Source: Hanleya hanleyi
Taxonomy: Eukaryota; Mollusca; Polyplacophora; Lepidopleurida; Hanleyidae
Length of the DNA stretch: 64,000 nt
Assembly: GCA_036873755.1 (NCBI GenBank)
Contig: JAVTVY010025395.1
Location: 50,722-114,721, forward strand
Reading direction: 5' to 3'
Both the position numbers and the translations under genes were made by a program. Numbering within the stretch: position 1 is the stretch's first letter; the number at the start of each line of letters is the position of its first letter. The notes below the pieces were generated by a model, which did no database searches, was not told the DNA's origin, and was given only the letters and a program-made list of their open reading frames with translations. Below, in pieces: positions 10,005 to 20,762 of this stretch.

Positions 10005-12515
10005 TTTTGTTTTTTGTTTTTTTAATTTGGTACTAATTCTGTTATATGGAATATGGAATAGGCCTTTGGATTATGGATGCGGAGATTCTTTAACTGGATA
10101 CGGCTAAATAATGAATGACGGACGTGACGTTTGTAATCTGTTTTGTCCTTCAAATTCTGTAAAGGTTGATTTTTATCCTTCAATGCATCATTTAAATAGC
10201 GATTATCACCGGCGAGAAGATAGTCTATTTGGCGTTGGTGGAGGAAATGGAACGGGCTTTGAAATGATCTGTTTGACCTGCATACAGTTTCATAAGAGAA
10301 CAGATATAGGTCAGGACCCATCGGAATACCTATAAGCTGTTGATATACTGTGTTGCCACATTTGACATAGATATTAATAATGAGAAACTCAAGCAACTGA
10401 AAAAACAAAGAAATATCTCATGAATGATATCCCTGGTATATGTAGTAGAACTAACGAATGCTTTATGGCTGCCGACATTAATATATCGGCGATGAGTTTT
10501 CTTGAACACCGATAATGTTAATGAACTAAGACGGTCAATAAGGTCCTGATGAGGGATAGTGGTATAGAGATTCGAGAAATTTCGTTTGGATACATGCCTG
10601 TACAGTATTTGTCCTTCGCATCAAGTTCCTCTGTAAGACATTTTGAGTTTTTCAATATCCAGAGATTGCCAGAGATTTTCGAAAGAGCGGCGCGTTGCCT
10701 TTCCCAAAATGTGTTTACCTCCAGAAGGGCCCTCGTCAACAGGATGTGAAAGCAACTTGATGGTGCAGCTTCTGGAACCAGCTTGAATCTAGCTTTTTAT
10801 GGTGTTTATGCAATTTGGAAGCTCAGTACACTTTGTGTATATAGTCATGAGTGGCTGAAAGACAAAGATCTCTTTTCTTCAGAAACGTTTTGTGATTGAT
10901 AAATATATCTTCCCGAGTAAATGCTGTTTGGAAAAAAGTAGTCGTGTTCGTCGATGGATATGCCCATTCGCAATTCCTTAGCTAGCACCTGGTAATAGTA
11001 ATATTTACATACGAATATTATAATATTTGGAGATGTCTGCTGGGACTATGACAAATTTACTCCGGAGATTCGCTAGAACTTCTTGCGTATTAAGATTTCT
11101 CAGTACTTGCTTTACTTGGGGAAGGGTACTACTGTCATCATGGCAGATTGTTCAACGACTTCTTCTTGTCGAGGTCCAGCCAATCAGCGAGTACTGAAGG
11201 TTCATTTTTTTCTCGCTTTGACCACTCAAAGATATACTCTTCCAATGCAGTCAGGACTATCTTCCGGTTCGCCTTCAAGCTTAGTCTTCTCGGCTCTCTA
11301 TAATTAGGTCCTTTCATCAGGAGTGTTTTTAGGTCTTCATCGCTAACTATATCAAGGTTAACAGTCACAACATGTTTGCATGGTGTATAGATGAAATTCG
11401 ACGTGTATATGTGTATATGTGTATATGTATATGTATATGTGTATATGTATAGGCTTCAGACGTGTATATGTTCCAGTCAAACTCCTTGACAGCATTAGAG
11501 TAATTGATTATTTGGGTGGCTATAGGTTTTGTATACTTAAGCGAAATGCAAGGGGGTTCTGTGAACTTAATAGTTCGGTATGGCGTTGCGAACCTTTGGA
11601 CCATTCAGGATTCGTGGTAAATTAATTATGTCCAATCCTTTATCCAAGTAGTTGAGTTTCAAGAAAAGTCGGTCCTTAAATGCTTCGATTATATTCACTT
11701 GGCGATACAATCGAAAATACGCTAAATCACGACAAACGTAAATGATTGTGGGTTGTATTATATTTCCTGGAGAAACAGATCGTTGTATATCCCTAGCTAT
11801 TAGATTTAAAGCTCTCAAAGGTAACACATACACGATTGCGTGCAAGCTATGTGTACTGCCGGATGTGTTAGTTAAACCCACTAAGTAAATTAAACTGATA
11901 TGATCTTGAATCAACGCACTATTAAACTTTCTCCAACCACAGCTTGGTTGGGTTTAAATAACTGGGTAATATTGGATATATTTGAACGGCGGTTTATAAC
12001 ATTGCCGAAACCTTAGGCATTATCATTTAAACCATACGGAAACTTTGATCCAAGCTCCAGCATCCAGAAGAGTTCCCGCTCTCCGATTTTTCTCTCAAAT
12101 CCAAAGGGGGAATCCTTGGTAGGTGCGTAGACTATGTATGTAATCTGAATACTAATATTGTCCCAGTCATGAACGGTGTCAGAAAAACGTTTACCTATAT
12201 GCAATTGCTTTTACCTGACGGATTTTCTGTGACCGTTCACCCTCAGATGGAGTCTTTGGGTGGTCTTGTCAAGATACTCTTGGTCACACTTCTTATAAGA
12301 GATAAATACAGTTTAAGTAGAAGAACTGAGACCAACGTACGAATTAACGGAATATGACTAAACAGTTAACGTAGAACTAAACGAAGCTGAAGTATTAAAG
12401 AGTGGACATGTGAGACATCCACGGTGCCCACACCTGGAAATCTTAAAATGATTACATAGACAAGTTGGTGCTAACCAATCAATAAGCGCAGTTTTGCAAG
12501 GTTTGATATCATGAC
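10005..12515 (-). mobile_element. Decayed Penelope-like element with N-terminal GIY-YIG (copy 2, near full length)
   Basis: The minus strand reads, from 12515 downward, as follows. A Cys-rich stretch with CGHRGCLTCP lies near 12430. The GIY-YIG domain follows, from SYKKCDQEYLDKT (about 12300) to ERELFWMLELGSKFPYGLND (ends near 12013). The linker and pre-RT region come next: LPLRALNLIARDIQRSV (about 11800), LDIINLPRIL and GPNYREPRRLSLKANRKIV (about 11265). Then come reverse transcriptase motif A, FSNLYTTIPH (near 10560), and the block VYQQLIGIPMGPD (near 10330). The YxDD box is corrupted (IDY, near 10210). An A-rich tract (10005-10022, seen as T runs on plus) closes the 3' end. Stops and frameshifts are frequent and motif A has lost its first aspartate, so it is inactive. 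Known Penelope elements usually place GIY-YIG after the reverse transcriptase; the reversed order here matches the Naiad-type arrangement. Confidence 0.75.
11400..11452. repeat. (TATG/TG)n microsatellite inside the Penelope copy
   Basis: Alternating GTGTATATGTGTATATG runs interrupt the coding remains of the element between its LINE-like frames. Confidence 0.8.
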
Positions 12516-12739
12516 CTTGCTATGCTGTCAGAATTTTATCTGTCATTTCAATTGAAAAATGTCTTAGTGCATTTCGAACTATAAGAGACTCGTCCGAGGA
12601 ACCTTCTCTAGAATTCCTCGAATCTGTCTTAACATTATATTCCTTATTTGTAATAATAGTGAAGTTAGGATGTGCAGGGTCCGGCATCGGGAACAACTTG
12701 TCACCCAGCAGAACCCAGACATACACGGGTTTAAAATAC

Positions 12740-12860
12740 AAGCGTCTAGTCCGTCATTCAATATTCAACCGTCGTCCATTAAAGAATGTCGGCGTCCATA
12801 ATCCAAATACCTAATTCATATAATAGCATTAGCACCAAATTAAAAGAATTAAAGATAGAG
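12740..12860. repeat. Dispersed CGTCTAG-family repeat, domain A only
   Basis: CAAGCGTCTAGTCCGTCATT through GCACCAAATTAAAAGAATT matches 1760-1880 and 5250-5370. It is followed by a short tandem of AAAGATAGRGTCTC units at 12850-12915. Confidence 0.65.
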
Positions 12861-12987
12861 TCTCAAGATAATTAAAGATAGGGTCTCAATTAAGATAGGG
12901 TCTCGATTAAAGACAGACTCGCAAGGCTGGTAATTTGTCCAACTAATGATAACGATTGACATATTACCTTGGCAACTATGACTTTAA

Positions 12988-15404
12988 TGATTGGGGGGGG
13001 GGGGACATTATGGCCCCGGTACCAAACTTTCTGTACCATCTCCTCCGGAACGACCAAAAATTGAGAGCTGACGCTATGAATTTATAGTTTGTCATATTGA
13101 GGTTATTTTAAGTCCATTTGCATACCCCCCCCCCCCCCCCCCCCCCACCGAGCAGAGGATCGTTGACAAATTCAAAATGGCGCCCATGTAAGGGATTACG
13201 TCCAATTAATCGAGGCACTTTCTCGATGCATTCGAGATGGAACGAGAAATTTCTCGGCTGAAACCGGGAGGGCAGAACCGGGACCCCTGGCGACGTCTCC
13301 CGGTTTGCTCCTGGTTCTATCTCGATCGAAACGTCCCGGTTTTCGAGATCGGCACGAAATTCATTGGTAATCTCGAAGGGGGTCCCGGTTTGTATATGTT
13401 CGCGTTTGTTGCACTTCAATTGGTCGTTTCTTAACTTCTCAGGCGATCAGATTGTTGTGCAGGTATCATAGTTTGGGGGCGATCGTCGTATAAACATATG
13501 GCAGCCTAAATTACGATCCCGACAACTGATTTTTTTTTTTCATGTTATTGAATGTTTAATCGATATATCCATTATATTATGTTTCCTGAACCCAATTAAA
13601 AGAAAACGTTTCATTTATCTATGTAAATTAGGAATATAAAATTGAATGATTTTCACACATTGATTATATATCTGATTATTATCCGACGCGGTTTAAATGA
13701 CACATCAACTGGATATAATCTGAATAATAATGATAGTGAAGCATGCGATAATTATTGTTCCATAATAATGTTTTGAACATGGATCGTTTCAACCGAAAAA
13801 TGAAGTGTGACCGGTGTTTTAGCCTCAGCGAGTAATTCGTTTCATAATTTTGTATTATTCATTGCAGATTCCACTTTACTGAGAATTACTGTCTTGAGAT
13901 ATAGTTCGAGTAAGGCGATTGTACAGTTATATCAACAAAGTTTATTTCTGATATTAGCTTGCCTGGCAGCGGTTAATAATGGCAATAATGACAATCGGAA
14001 CTAGAGGTGTTGATAATTCACACCACAGTCGGTCCGCGGAAACCGTCGGCTTATAACAACAGCGAATATAGAGAGGGGTTAATTACTTTGAAAGAAAAAC
14101 TAGGAAAAATACTTTTGGCGGGGATTAATAAGATATTTCCGTTCTATTAATTATTGCTAGTTTCATGTGTCTAGCAAATTAACTAATTAATGAAAGTAAT
14201 TAGCGCCCAATTAGGCTCTAAATCAACGTTCATGTACATTTTACAACAACAATACCAAGTGTTGTCAGTGTGAAAAGCTTATATGGAATGCTCAAACACT
14301 TCGATCGCGCGTTTGTTCATATTATCCGGTGTCCAATGCATTACCAGCCGCTCCTGTGGTCTTTAAAGCTGCTGTATTTCTGAAAACCGTCACGATCCTA
14401 TCAAATAAGTAATATCAACACAAATCTCCCGTTCTGAACTTCAGAATAAAAAACATGAAATTTTATTCCAGACTTGTAGAAATTATTTCAATTCGCAGTA
14501 CCTGGACATATCTCATAAAGTGATTTGAATTCTAAAACAGGTTCGAAATAATTTACACTGAATAATATTGAGTCAAATTATGTAATTCAATTTGTGATGT
14601 TTTATTCCTTTCCATGCGTAAAAATTGCGCTGTCAGAGCAAGTATGCGACTACAGATCTCTAGACGAAATAACAAAATAATGTTAAAAGAATCATGTTTA
14701 CTTTACTTCATTATCCATGGCTTGATGCATATGTGCTCGCCGAGATTAGTCTCAGTGCCACAGAGAAGTAAATATAGAGCGAGCATACGCCTTCCGAATG
14801 GTTCAAACCTTCATTTGAAGGCATCTCGATTCCATTCTCGAAGCAAGTCGATTTATTTCGAGGGGGTTCAAGCTGGACTTTTACTTGGAGAGAAAACCGG
14901 GAGCAAACCGGGACGACAATCGATAGAGATAAACCGGGACCCTTCGAGACGAGATATTTATCGGTTTTACTCGTTTATCGAGAAACCGTCTCGATCGATT
15001 GGACGTGACCCCTAAGGTATCACAAAAGTGATGTTTTCTTCATTTTTTCTACTTCTGCTTTTCTGTGAGGAAAAGTGGACAGAAACTATTTTATTTCACA
15101 TCAGATTAATATTTACTAATTTATCGTGCGGTTTTGCTGAGAAATGACATAAATAATAAACTCGAAAAATCTGACTGAGAAATCGACCAAAAAATGCATT
15201 TTTGAAAATGAGGTCACTGTGACTTCATCAAAGCGACCATCTCGCACCTTTTTACAATTTTTGGGAGAGCTTGACACACGGAAAAAGTGTTGCAAGTTTC
15301 AACCACCTAGCTTTAGTGGTAAAAAAACAATTAGGGGGCCGGAATGCTCCCCCGCCCCCTCCCTCAGGCCTGAACAGGTCCCATAAAGCCCATGCCAGGT
15401 AGAG
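12988..15404. mobile_element. piggyBac-like MITE (copy 2), split by a later insertion
   Basis: Left part 12988-13191 matches the start of the copies at 63631 and (inverted) 2044: a G run, ACATTATGGCCCC, CCAAACTTTCTGT, then a C run. Right part 15013-15404 matches the remainder and ends GCCAGGTAGAG then TTAA (15405-15408). TTAA also precedes the left part at 12984-12987, although the first ten bases of the terminal repeat are diverged. Removing 13192-15012 plus one TAA restores the order seen in the other copies. Non-coding. Confidence 0.65.
13192..15012. mobile_element. Harbinger-like non-autonomous element nested in the MITE
   Basis: The left end GGGATTACGTCCAATTAATC and right end (reversed) GGGGTCACGTCCAATCGATC are inverted copies. 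The similarity continues for over 100 bp in a region rich in TCGAG and CCCGGTTT words. TAA lies immediately outside both ends (13189-13191 and 15013-15015) and is single in the uninterrupted MITE. A 3-bp TWA duplication with GG-starting ends fits the PIF/Harbinger superfamily. At 1,821 bp it has several frames of 60-133 aa, none with a recognisable transposase, so it looks non-autonomous. Confidence 0.65.
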
Positions 15405-16197
15405 TTAATTACTGTGAGACAGCTATTTTGTGTAATAACAAGCTTAGTTTTGGCAAGAATCATGAGAGGATGTGTGTTTGTATATATTGAAGCAAATTCT
15501 AGATTTCACAATATAACTCAGAAATTCTTTATGGGAGAGAGCAAGTTACTGAATGAGGTATCTGGCGTGTCTGAAGATAGCCTTCGAAGATAACGTGATG
15601 GAGTAAACAAATCTATGAACGAGAGATCCTGAAGGATCCGATAATTGTAAGCGAATGACAAGAAGATCTTTTTGTCCATTGTTACTAAGAACAAATGATT
15701 GATTTGTAATTTTGTTTACAGAATTTCGCATCTGAGCGAAAAAGATCGAAAAAGGGACACTGGAAAACACCAAGATATCACCTTTCTAAGTTTCAGGAGT
15801 TTCAAGATTTCTAGAAACTGTACTTATGTCGGTTGGTATAGTACAAGAGAAAAGAGCAAATTTAGTCTGAAAGTGAATGTCCGGAGGATCCCCCGTCTTC
15901 GTTTTGTAGTATTTTTTTGCACGTGCCATCATTAGGTACTGGAAGCGAAGACAAATCTCTTTGACACTTTAGCATGAGCTATGAAATATACTTAAGATTT
16001 TATAATTAGGAAAGAATGCTAATTCTTTTCTTTTTACTGGGTTAGCTTGAGATATATCTGTTAAGATACCATGCCCGAAAATAGTAAGATGCTACAATAC
16101 TTAATACTGAAGGGATACGCGCAGCAATGTTGAAACTTTGAAAGTGTCTGAATTCTGATTATCTCCCTTGGATCGAAACACGCAGTAGTCTACAGTT

Positions 16198-16463
16198 GTC
16201 GAGTTGTGACGTTGTGTCACAAGAGTGACGTCTCTTCATGTAGCCGACCTGTCGGCAGACGAAACGGTGGGGCAGTTCACTTGCAACTGCATGGACTAAA
16301 GAAAACTGGTTTAAAATTTGAAGAAATACATTTTAATTCCGAATTATTGGAACTCCTTGATAAGGAAGGTGAAGGTATGGATATTCTCTATAGTCAATAT
16401 ATAGAATATGCCCCGCCGTTTGATCCGTCGGCTATTGTGATGCAACGTCACAACTCGAGAATA
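16198..16463. repeat. Inverted repeat in the left part of the pearl-like element
   Basis: TCGAGTTGTGACGTTG (about 16199) is repeated inverted as CAACGTCACAACTCGAG near 16443-16459. GAAACGGTGGGGC (about 16260) is likewise inverted as GCCCCGCCGTTTGATC near 16410. The arms are about 55-75 bp and the spacer about 135 bp. The same structure occurs at about 59941-60202. Confidence 0.7.
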
Positions 16464-16485
16464 TCATATTAATTTGAAGCGTAAC

Positions 16486-17870
16486 TTGGATTTTCGAATC
16501 GGATCAAATCAGGTATCTTGCACAACTAGGCCCCATGTGGGACCTGCGTACCAAATTTCAGAAAGGTCCATGAAATAGTTCCTGAGACTTCACGATAACA
16601 ATGTTTCAAGGGGAAATTCAAGTTGGCCACCTGGCGGCCATTTTGGATTTTCGAATCGGACCAAAAAAGGTATCATGCACAACTGGACCCTAAGGGGAAC
16701 CTGTGTACCAAATTTGAGAAAGATCCATGCAGTACTTCCTGAGAAATCACGATGACAAACTTGCTTGAGGAAATCAAGGATGGCCGCGTGGTGGCCATAG
16801 TGGATTTTCGAATCGGACCAGAAAAGGTGTCTTGCACAACTAGACCACAAGGGGAAACTTGCGTTCCAAATTTGACAAAGATCCATGAAGTAGTTCCTGA
16901 GAAATCGCAATAACAAAGTTTCATGGGGAAATCCAAGATGGCCGCCTGATGGACATATTGGATTTTGGAATCGGACCAGAAAAGATATTTTGCACAACTG
17001 GACCACAAGGGAAACCTGTGTACCAAATTTGAGAAAGATCCATGTAATACTTCCTGAGAAATCATGATAGCAAAGTTTCATGGGGAAATCTAAGATGACC
17101 GTCTGGTGGCCATATTGGATTTCGATTCGGACGGGAAAAGGTATGTTGCACAAGTTGACCCTAAGGGGAACCTGTTTACCAAATTAGAGAAAGATCCGTG
17201 CAGTACTTCCTGAGAAATGACGATAACAAATCTCATGGGAAAATCCAAGATGGCTGCCTGGTGGCCATATTGAACTTCCGAATCAGACCAGAAAAGGTAT
17301 CTCGCACAACTAGACCCCAAGGGGAACCTGTGTGCCAAATTTGAGAAAGATCCATGCAGTAGTTTCGAAGAAATCGCGATAACAAAGTGTCCTGGGGAAA
17401 TCCAAGATGGCCGCCTCATGGCCATGTTGGATTTCCGAATCAGACCAGAAAAGGAATCTTGCACAACTAGATCCCAAGGAGAACCTAGCTGTGTACCAAA
17501 CTTGAGAAAGATCCATGTAGTAATTCCTGAAAAATTCAGATAACAATGTTTCATGGGGAAATCTAAGATGGCCGCCTGGTGGCCATATTGGATTTCCGAA
17601 TCGGACCAGAAAAGGTATCCTGCACAACTAGATCCCAAGGGAAACCTGTGTACCAAATTTGAGAAAGATCCATGCAGTACTTCCTGAGAAATCACGATAA
17701 CAAAGTTTCATGGGGAAATCTAAGATGGCCGCATGGTGGTCATATTGGATTTTCGTATCGGACCGAAAAAGATATTTTGCACAACTAGACCCAAGGGGAA
17801 CCTGTGTTCCAAATTTGAGAAAGATCCACGCAGCAGTTCCTGAGAAATCGCGATAACAAGAATTGTTTAC
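16486..17870. repeat. Tandem array of about nine ~157-bp units
   Basis: Units start near 16490, 16646, 16802, 16963, 17118, 17272, 17428, 17590 and 17748 with GGATTTTCGAATCGGACC or a variant. Each contains CAAATTTGAGAAAGATCCAT and AAGATGGCCGCCTGGTGGCC. Divergence between neighbours is moderate. Confidence 0.85.
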
Positions 17871-17912
17871 GGACGGACTGACGACGGACGACGGACGAAA
17901 AGCGATTTGAAC

Positions 17913-17942
17913 AGCCCACCATCCGGTGATGGTGGGCTAAAA
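17913..17942 (+). repeat. Terminal hairpin with CTAA end
   Basis: AGCCCACCATC (17913-17923) pairs perfectly with GATGGTGGGCT (17928-17938) across a 4-base loop. The final CT runs into AA, giving CTAA, the CTRR-type end of Helitron-like elements. The same hairpin is at 60664-60689 with one loop change. Confidence 0.75.
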
Positions 17943-18639
17943 ATGGGACCCACCATATTGACTGTATCTTGCCAACAACAAGGTTGTTGCTGTTTTATCA
18001 AACTTCTATCCGCCTTGTTCGATCCTACATGTAGCAACATTAGTTTGAAACAAATACTGTGCTGAATATAACACAACTCAGAAAGTCGATGGATGTGGAT
18101 ACTTTGTTGTTTATTGTTTATTTCACTTCTTTTACTACAGTCATACATGTACAATTACAGTGACGATAACAAATATCAGCAACAATATACATAGCATAAC
18201 ATACTTTCTAACATAAGTGAGTAAAATTGTACAACTGACTCACGAAAATAGGTTATACATTACAACAGTGTACAGCAAACGCGAATACTTCAAATCTGAG
18301 ATTATTGGTAAATGTACATACCCTAAGGTATATAGAGGTGTATTTGTTCTCTGTTCCATTTGTTTATGAATAAACAAATCACCAATAATCAACACATAAC
18401 TCCATATTTGGTAATACTGCTGGGACCGTACGCTGAATAAACCGTGGTACAGAATGTACACTATTTACGCTCAAAGTTCTCAAAGCCGAATCCGTCTTTG
18501 TCACTTTTTCACCCTTCCATCACCACCCCACTCTCTCTCTCTCTCTTCTCCCCTGCCATGTTCTCTCTCACCTCTGCCAACTGAAGGACTGACCATGTCT
18601 TCACATTTCCGGAATTCATTCGACTCTGCCGTCAACATT
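17943..18639. other. AT-rich sequence with a CT microsatellite
   Basis: A CTCTCTCTCTCTCT run is at about 18530-18545. Frames of 73-95 aa show no recognisable domain. Confidence 0.4.
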
Positions 18640-18868
18640 TTACCAGTATTCATTCAGCTTCGCATCCATACGACCACCCAACCCATTTTGTTCTCCAATC
18701 GTATTAATATCCAGTATTCTCCGGCTCTGTAGCCAACATTTAACCAGTATTTCTGCAGCTCTGCAGCCATATTAGTATTCATATACATTATCTCTCAAAT
18801 TATATTAATATCCAGTATTCTCCGGCTCTGCAGCCAACATTTAACCAGTATTCATCTGGCTCTGCAGC
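18640..18868. repeat. 101-bp tandem array, left of the LTR insertion
   Basis: Units contain CAGCCATATTAGTATTCAT, TATTAATATCCAGTATTCT and CCAACATTTAACCAGTATT. The array resumes at 20500, so the intervening 18869-20499 is an insertion into it. Confidence 0.8.
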
Positions 18869-19409
18869 TGTCGTGACGACCTTGTCACGAGTATGTGTCA
18901 TGGAAGACGACGTGAATTTAATAGGACAAGTGACCAGGTTTGACGCTTTTCGTTTCTCCTTGACAAGACTGGTCTTAAACGCAGGACATTGTACTCATTA
19001 GCATGAATTGAACTGTTCGTGGTGGAATATGAATGCATCTGTCGCTTGGTGTGATTCCATTTCGACTAGCCGTGCCTCTCGGCTCATATAAGATGAATGA
19101 CAGCGTTGATCGGGGGCTTTTTTGGATTAACCACAGTACTGGACAGACGTGTGGTGTACCTGTTGAGTGACAGAACACGCTAACTGGAGTGAACTTTACC
19201 TGTGTGTGGATTTTTACTCTTATATCAGTCGTATGCGGAAAGACTATCTATGCTGTTTCACATCTGTGATGTCTGGATGTGACCCTTTGTGGTATTGGAC
19301 TTGACTGCCGTATACAACAACAACCCGGAGTTGTGCGAGTTATTCTCTGGACAACAGGTAAATGATTTATCTCGCATATACCATTATATCGTGTGTGTGC
19401 CGATCGATT

Positions 19410-19735
19410 GGATTACTGACTGTTCCAATACGATTACTGATTACTGTGGCAGCTGGTTTACTGACTGTTCCAACACGACTACTGATTACTGTGGTAGCTG
19501 AATTACTGATTCTGTTCCAATACGATTACTGATTACTGTGGCAGATGGATTACTGACTCTGTTCCAATACGATTACTGATTACTGTGGTAGCTGAATTAC
19601 TGATTCTGTTCCAATACGATTACTGATTACTGTGGCAGATGGATTACTGACTCTGTTCCAATACGATTACTGACTACCGTGGCAGATGGATTACTGACTC
19701 TGTTGCAGTATGATTACTGATTATTGTGGCGCTGG
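19410..19735. repeat. Tandem repeat, ~47-bp units, within the LTR
   Basis: About seven units contain GATTACTGATTACTGTGG (starts near 19431, 19477, 19523, 19570, 19617, 19664), each with CTGTTCCAATAC. Confidence 0.85.
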
Positions 19736-19829
19736 ATTACTGACTCTTGTGTTAGATCGATTACGGATTACCAAGTGTGTCGCGAAAGGATTACGGATTA
19801 TCACGTGTGTCGCAGATCAATTACTGATT

Positions 19830-20112
19830 GTGTATGTCGCGCGCTGGATTACTGACTGTTGCAGATCGTTTACTGTGTATTGTGTATGTCGCGCGCTGGA
19901 TTACTGACTGTTGCAGATCGTTTACTGTGTATTGTGAATGTCGCGCGCTGGATTACTGACTGTTGCAGATCATTTACTATGTATTGTGTATGTCGCGCGC
20001 TGGATTACTGACTGTTGCAGATCGTTTATTGATTAGTGTGTATGTCGCGCGCTGGATTACTGACTGTTGCAGATCGTTAACTGTGTATTGTGTATGTCGC
20101 GCGCTGGATAAC
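19830..20112. repeat. Tandem repeat, six 52-bp units, within the LTR
   Basis: GCGCGCTGGATTACTGACTG starts units near 19838, 19891, 19943, 19995 and 20047, and the last (20099) is partial. The very regular 52-bp spacing suggests a younger amplification than the neighbouring 47-bp array. Confidence 0.9.
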
Positions 20113-20499
20113 TGACTCTGGTGTTATATCAATTGCAGATTACCGCGTGTGTCACAGATCGAATAGTGATTACCGTGTGCATCGCCTAGTGGATAACTGA
20201 TGACTGTGTGTATGTCGCATTCGCGTATGTAGAACTTGTTGGTCGCAGTGTGATCAACTACTGTGAACAATCTATTTCGATTTAATTTCTCCCTGAGATC
20301 AGAGGACAGTACCGTGGACATAGTTAAATCGCTATACATCTGGTACCATATTTTTTTTGTTTCACACGAACATTTGCGCGTACCATGCTTTATGTTATTT
20401 CGTTGACGGTGGCCATTAAATGTTGAACAATTGCACTACCCTTACTTTCGTTTCACTTTTTGTCATGTAGCTGCTTCGAACTTTGGAAACGTGGCTACA

Positions 20500-20762
20500 G
20501 CAGCCATATTAGTATTCATGTACATTATCTCTCAGATCATATTAATATCCAGTATTCTTCGGCTCTGCAGCCAACATTTAACCAGTATTCGTCCGGCTCT
20601 GCAGCCATATTAGTATTCATTTACATTATCTCTCAGATCATATTAATATCCAGTATTCTTCGGCTCTGCAACCAACATTTAACCAGTATTCGTCCGGCTC
20701 TGCAGCCATATTAGTATTCATATACATTATCTCTCAGATCATATTCAGTATTCTCCGACCCA
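20500..20762. repeat. 101-bp tandem array, right of the LTR insertion
   Basis: CAGCCATATTAGTATTCAT recurs at about 20501, 20601 and 20702. It continues the array at 18640-18868. Confidence 0.85.

Larger units (their letters stand above)
15626..17942. mobile_element. Tandem-repeat-bearing element, pearl/Helentron-like (copy 1)
   Basis: The unique left part (15626-16485), a tandem core and a terminal hairpin are all shared in the same order with 59343-60695. The left part holds an inverted repeat (16198-16272 with 16409-16463). The core is about nine ~157-bp units. The end is a GGAC/GACGGAC simple repeat (17871-17898) followed by an 11-bp perfect stem and then CTAA. Elements with this layout are known from bivalves as pearl elements and have been linked to non-autonomous Helentrons; the link here is by architecture only. 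No protein domain found; the long minus-strand frames (187-201 aa) follow the repeat units. Confidence 0.6.
18869..20499. mobile_element. Probable solo LTR (1,631 bp) with internal tandem repeats
   Basis: It begins TGTCGTGACG and ends CGTGGCTACA, giving TG...CA termini with TGT/ACA inverted ends. It is flanked by the exact 5-bp repeat GCAGC (18864-18868 and 20500-20504). The surrounding 101-bp array supplies the empty site (CTCTGCAGCCATATT), which has GCAGC only once. These are the marks of an LTR left by recombination of an integrated LTR retrotransposon, and 5-bp duplications are common in Ty3/Gypsy elements. Two tandem arrays inside (47-bp and 52-bp units) make it unusually long. No gag or pol remains, so family is unknown. 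Confidence 0.65.

Noticed and set aside
16206..16472. 88-aa frame in the left part of the pearl-like element
   Set aside because: The second copy (about 59950-60200) has indels that do not preserve the frame, so it is unlikely to be coding.
17090..17695. 201-aa minus-strand open frame, with 187-aa and 130-aa neighbours
   Set aside because: Internal repetition every ~52 residues shows it is translated from the 157-bp tandem units of the pearl-like element.
19410..20112. CRISPR-like regular repeats
   Set aside because: Units are direct tandem repeats without unique spacers, in a eukaryotic LTR context.
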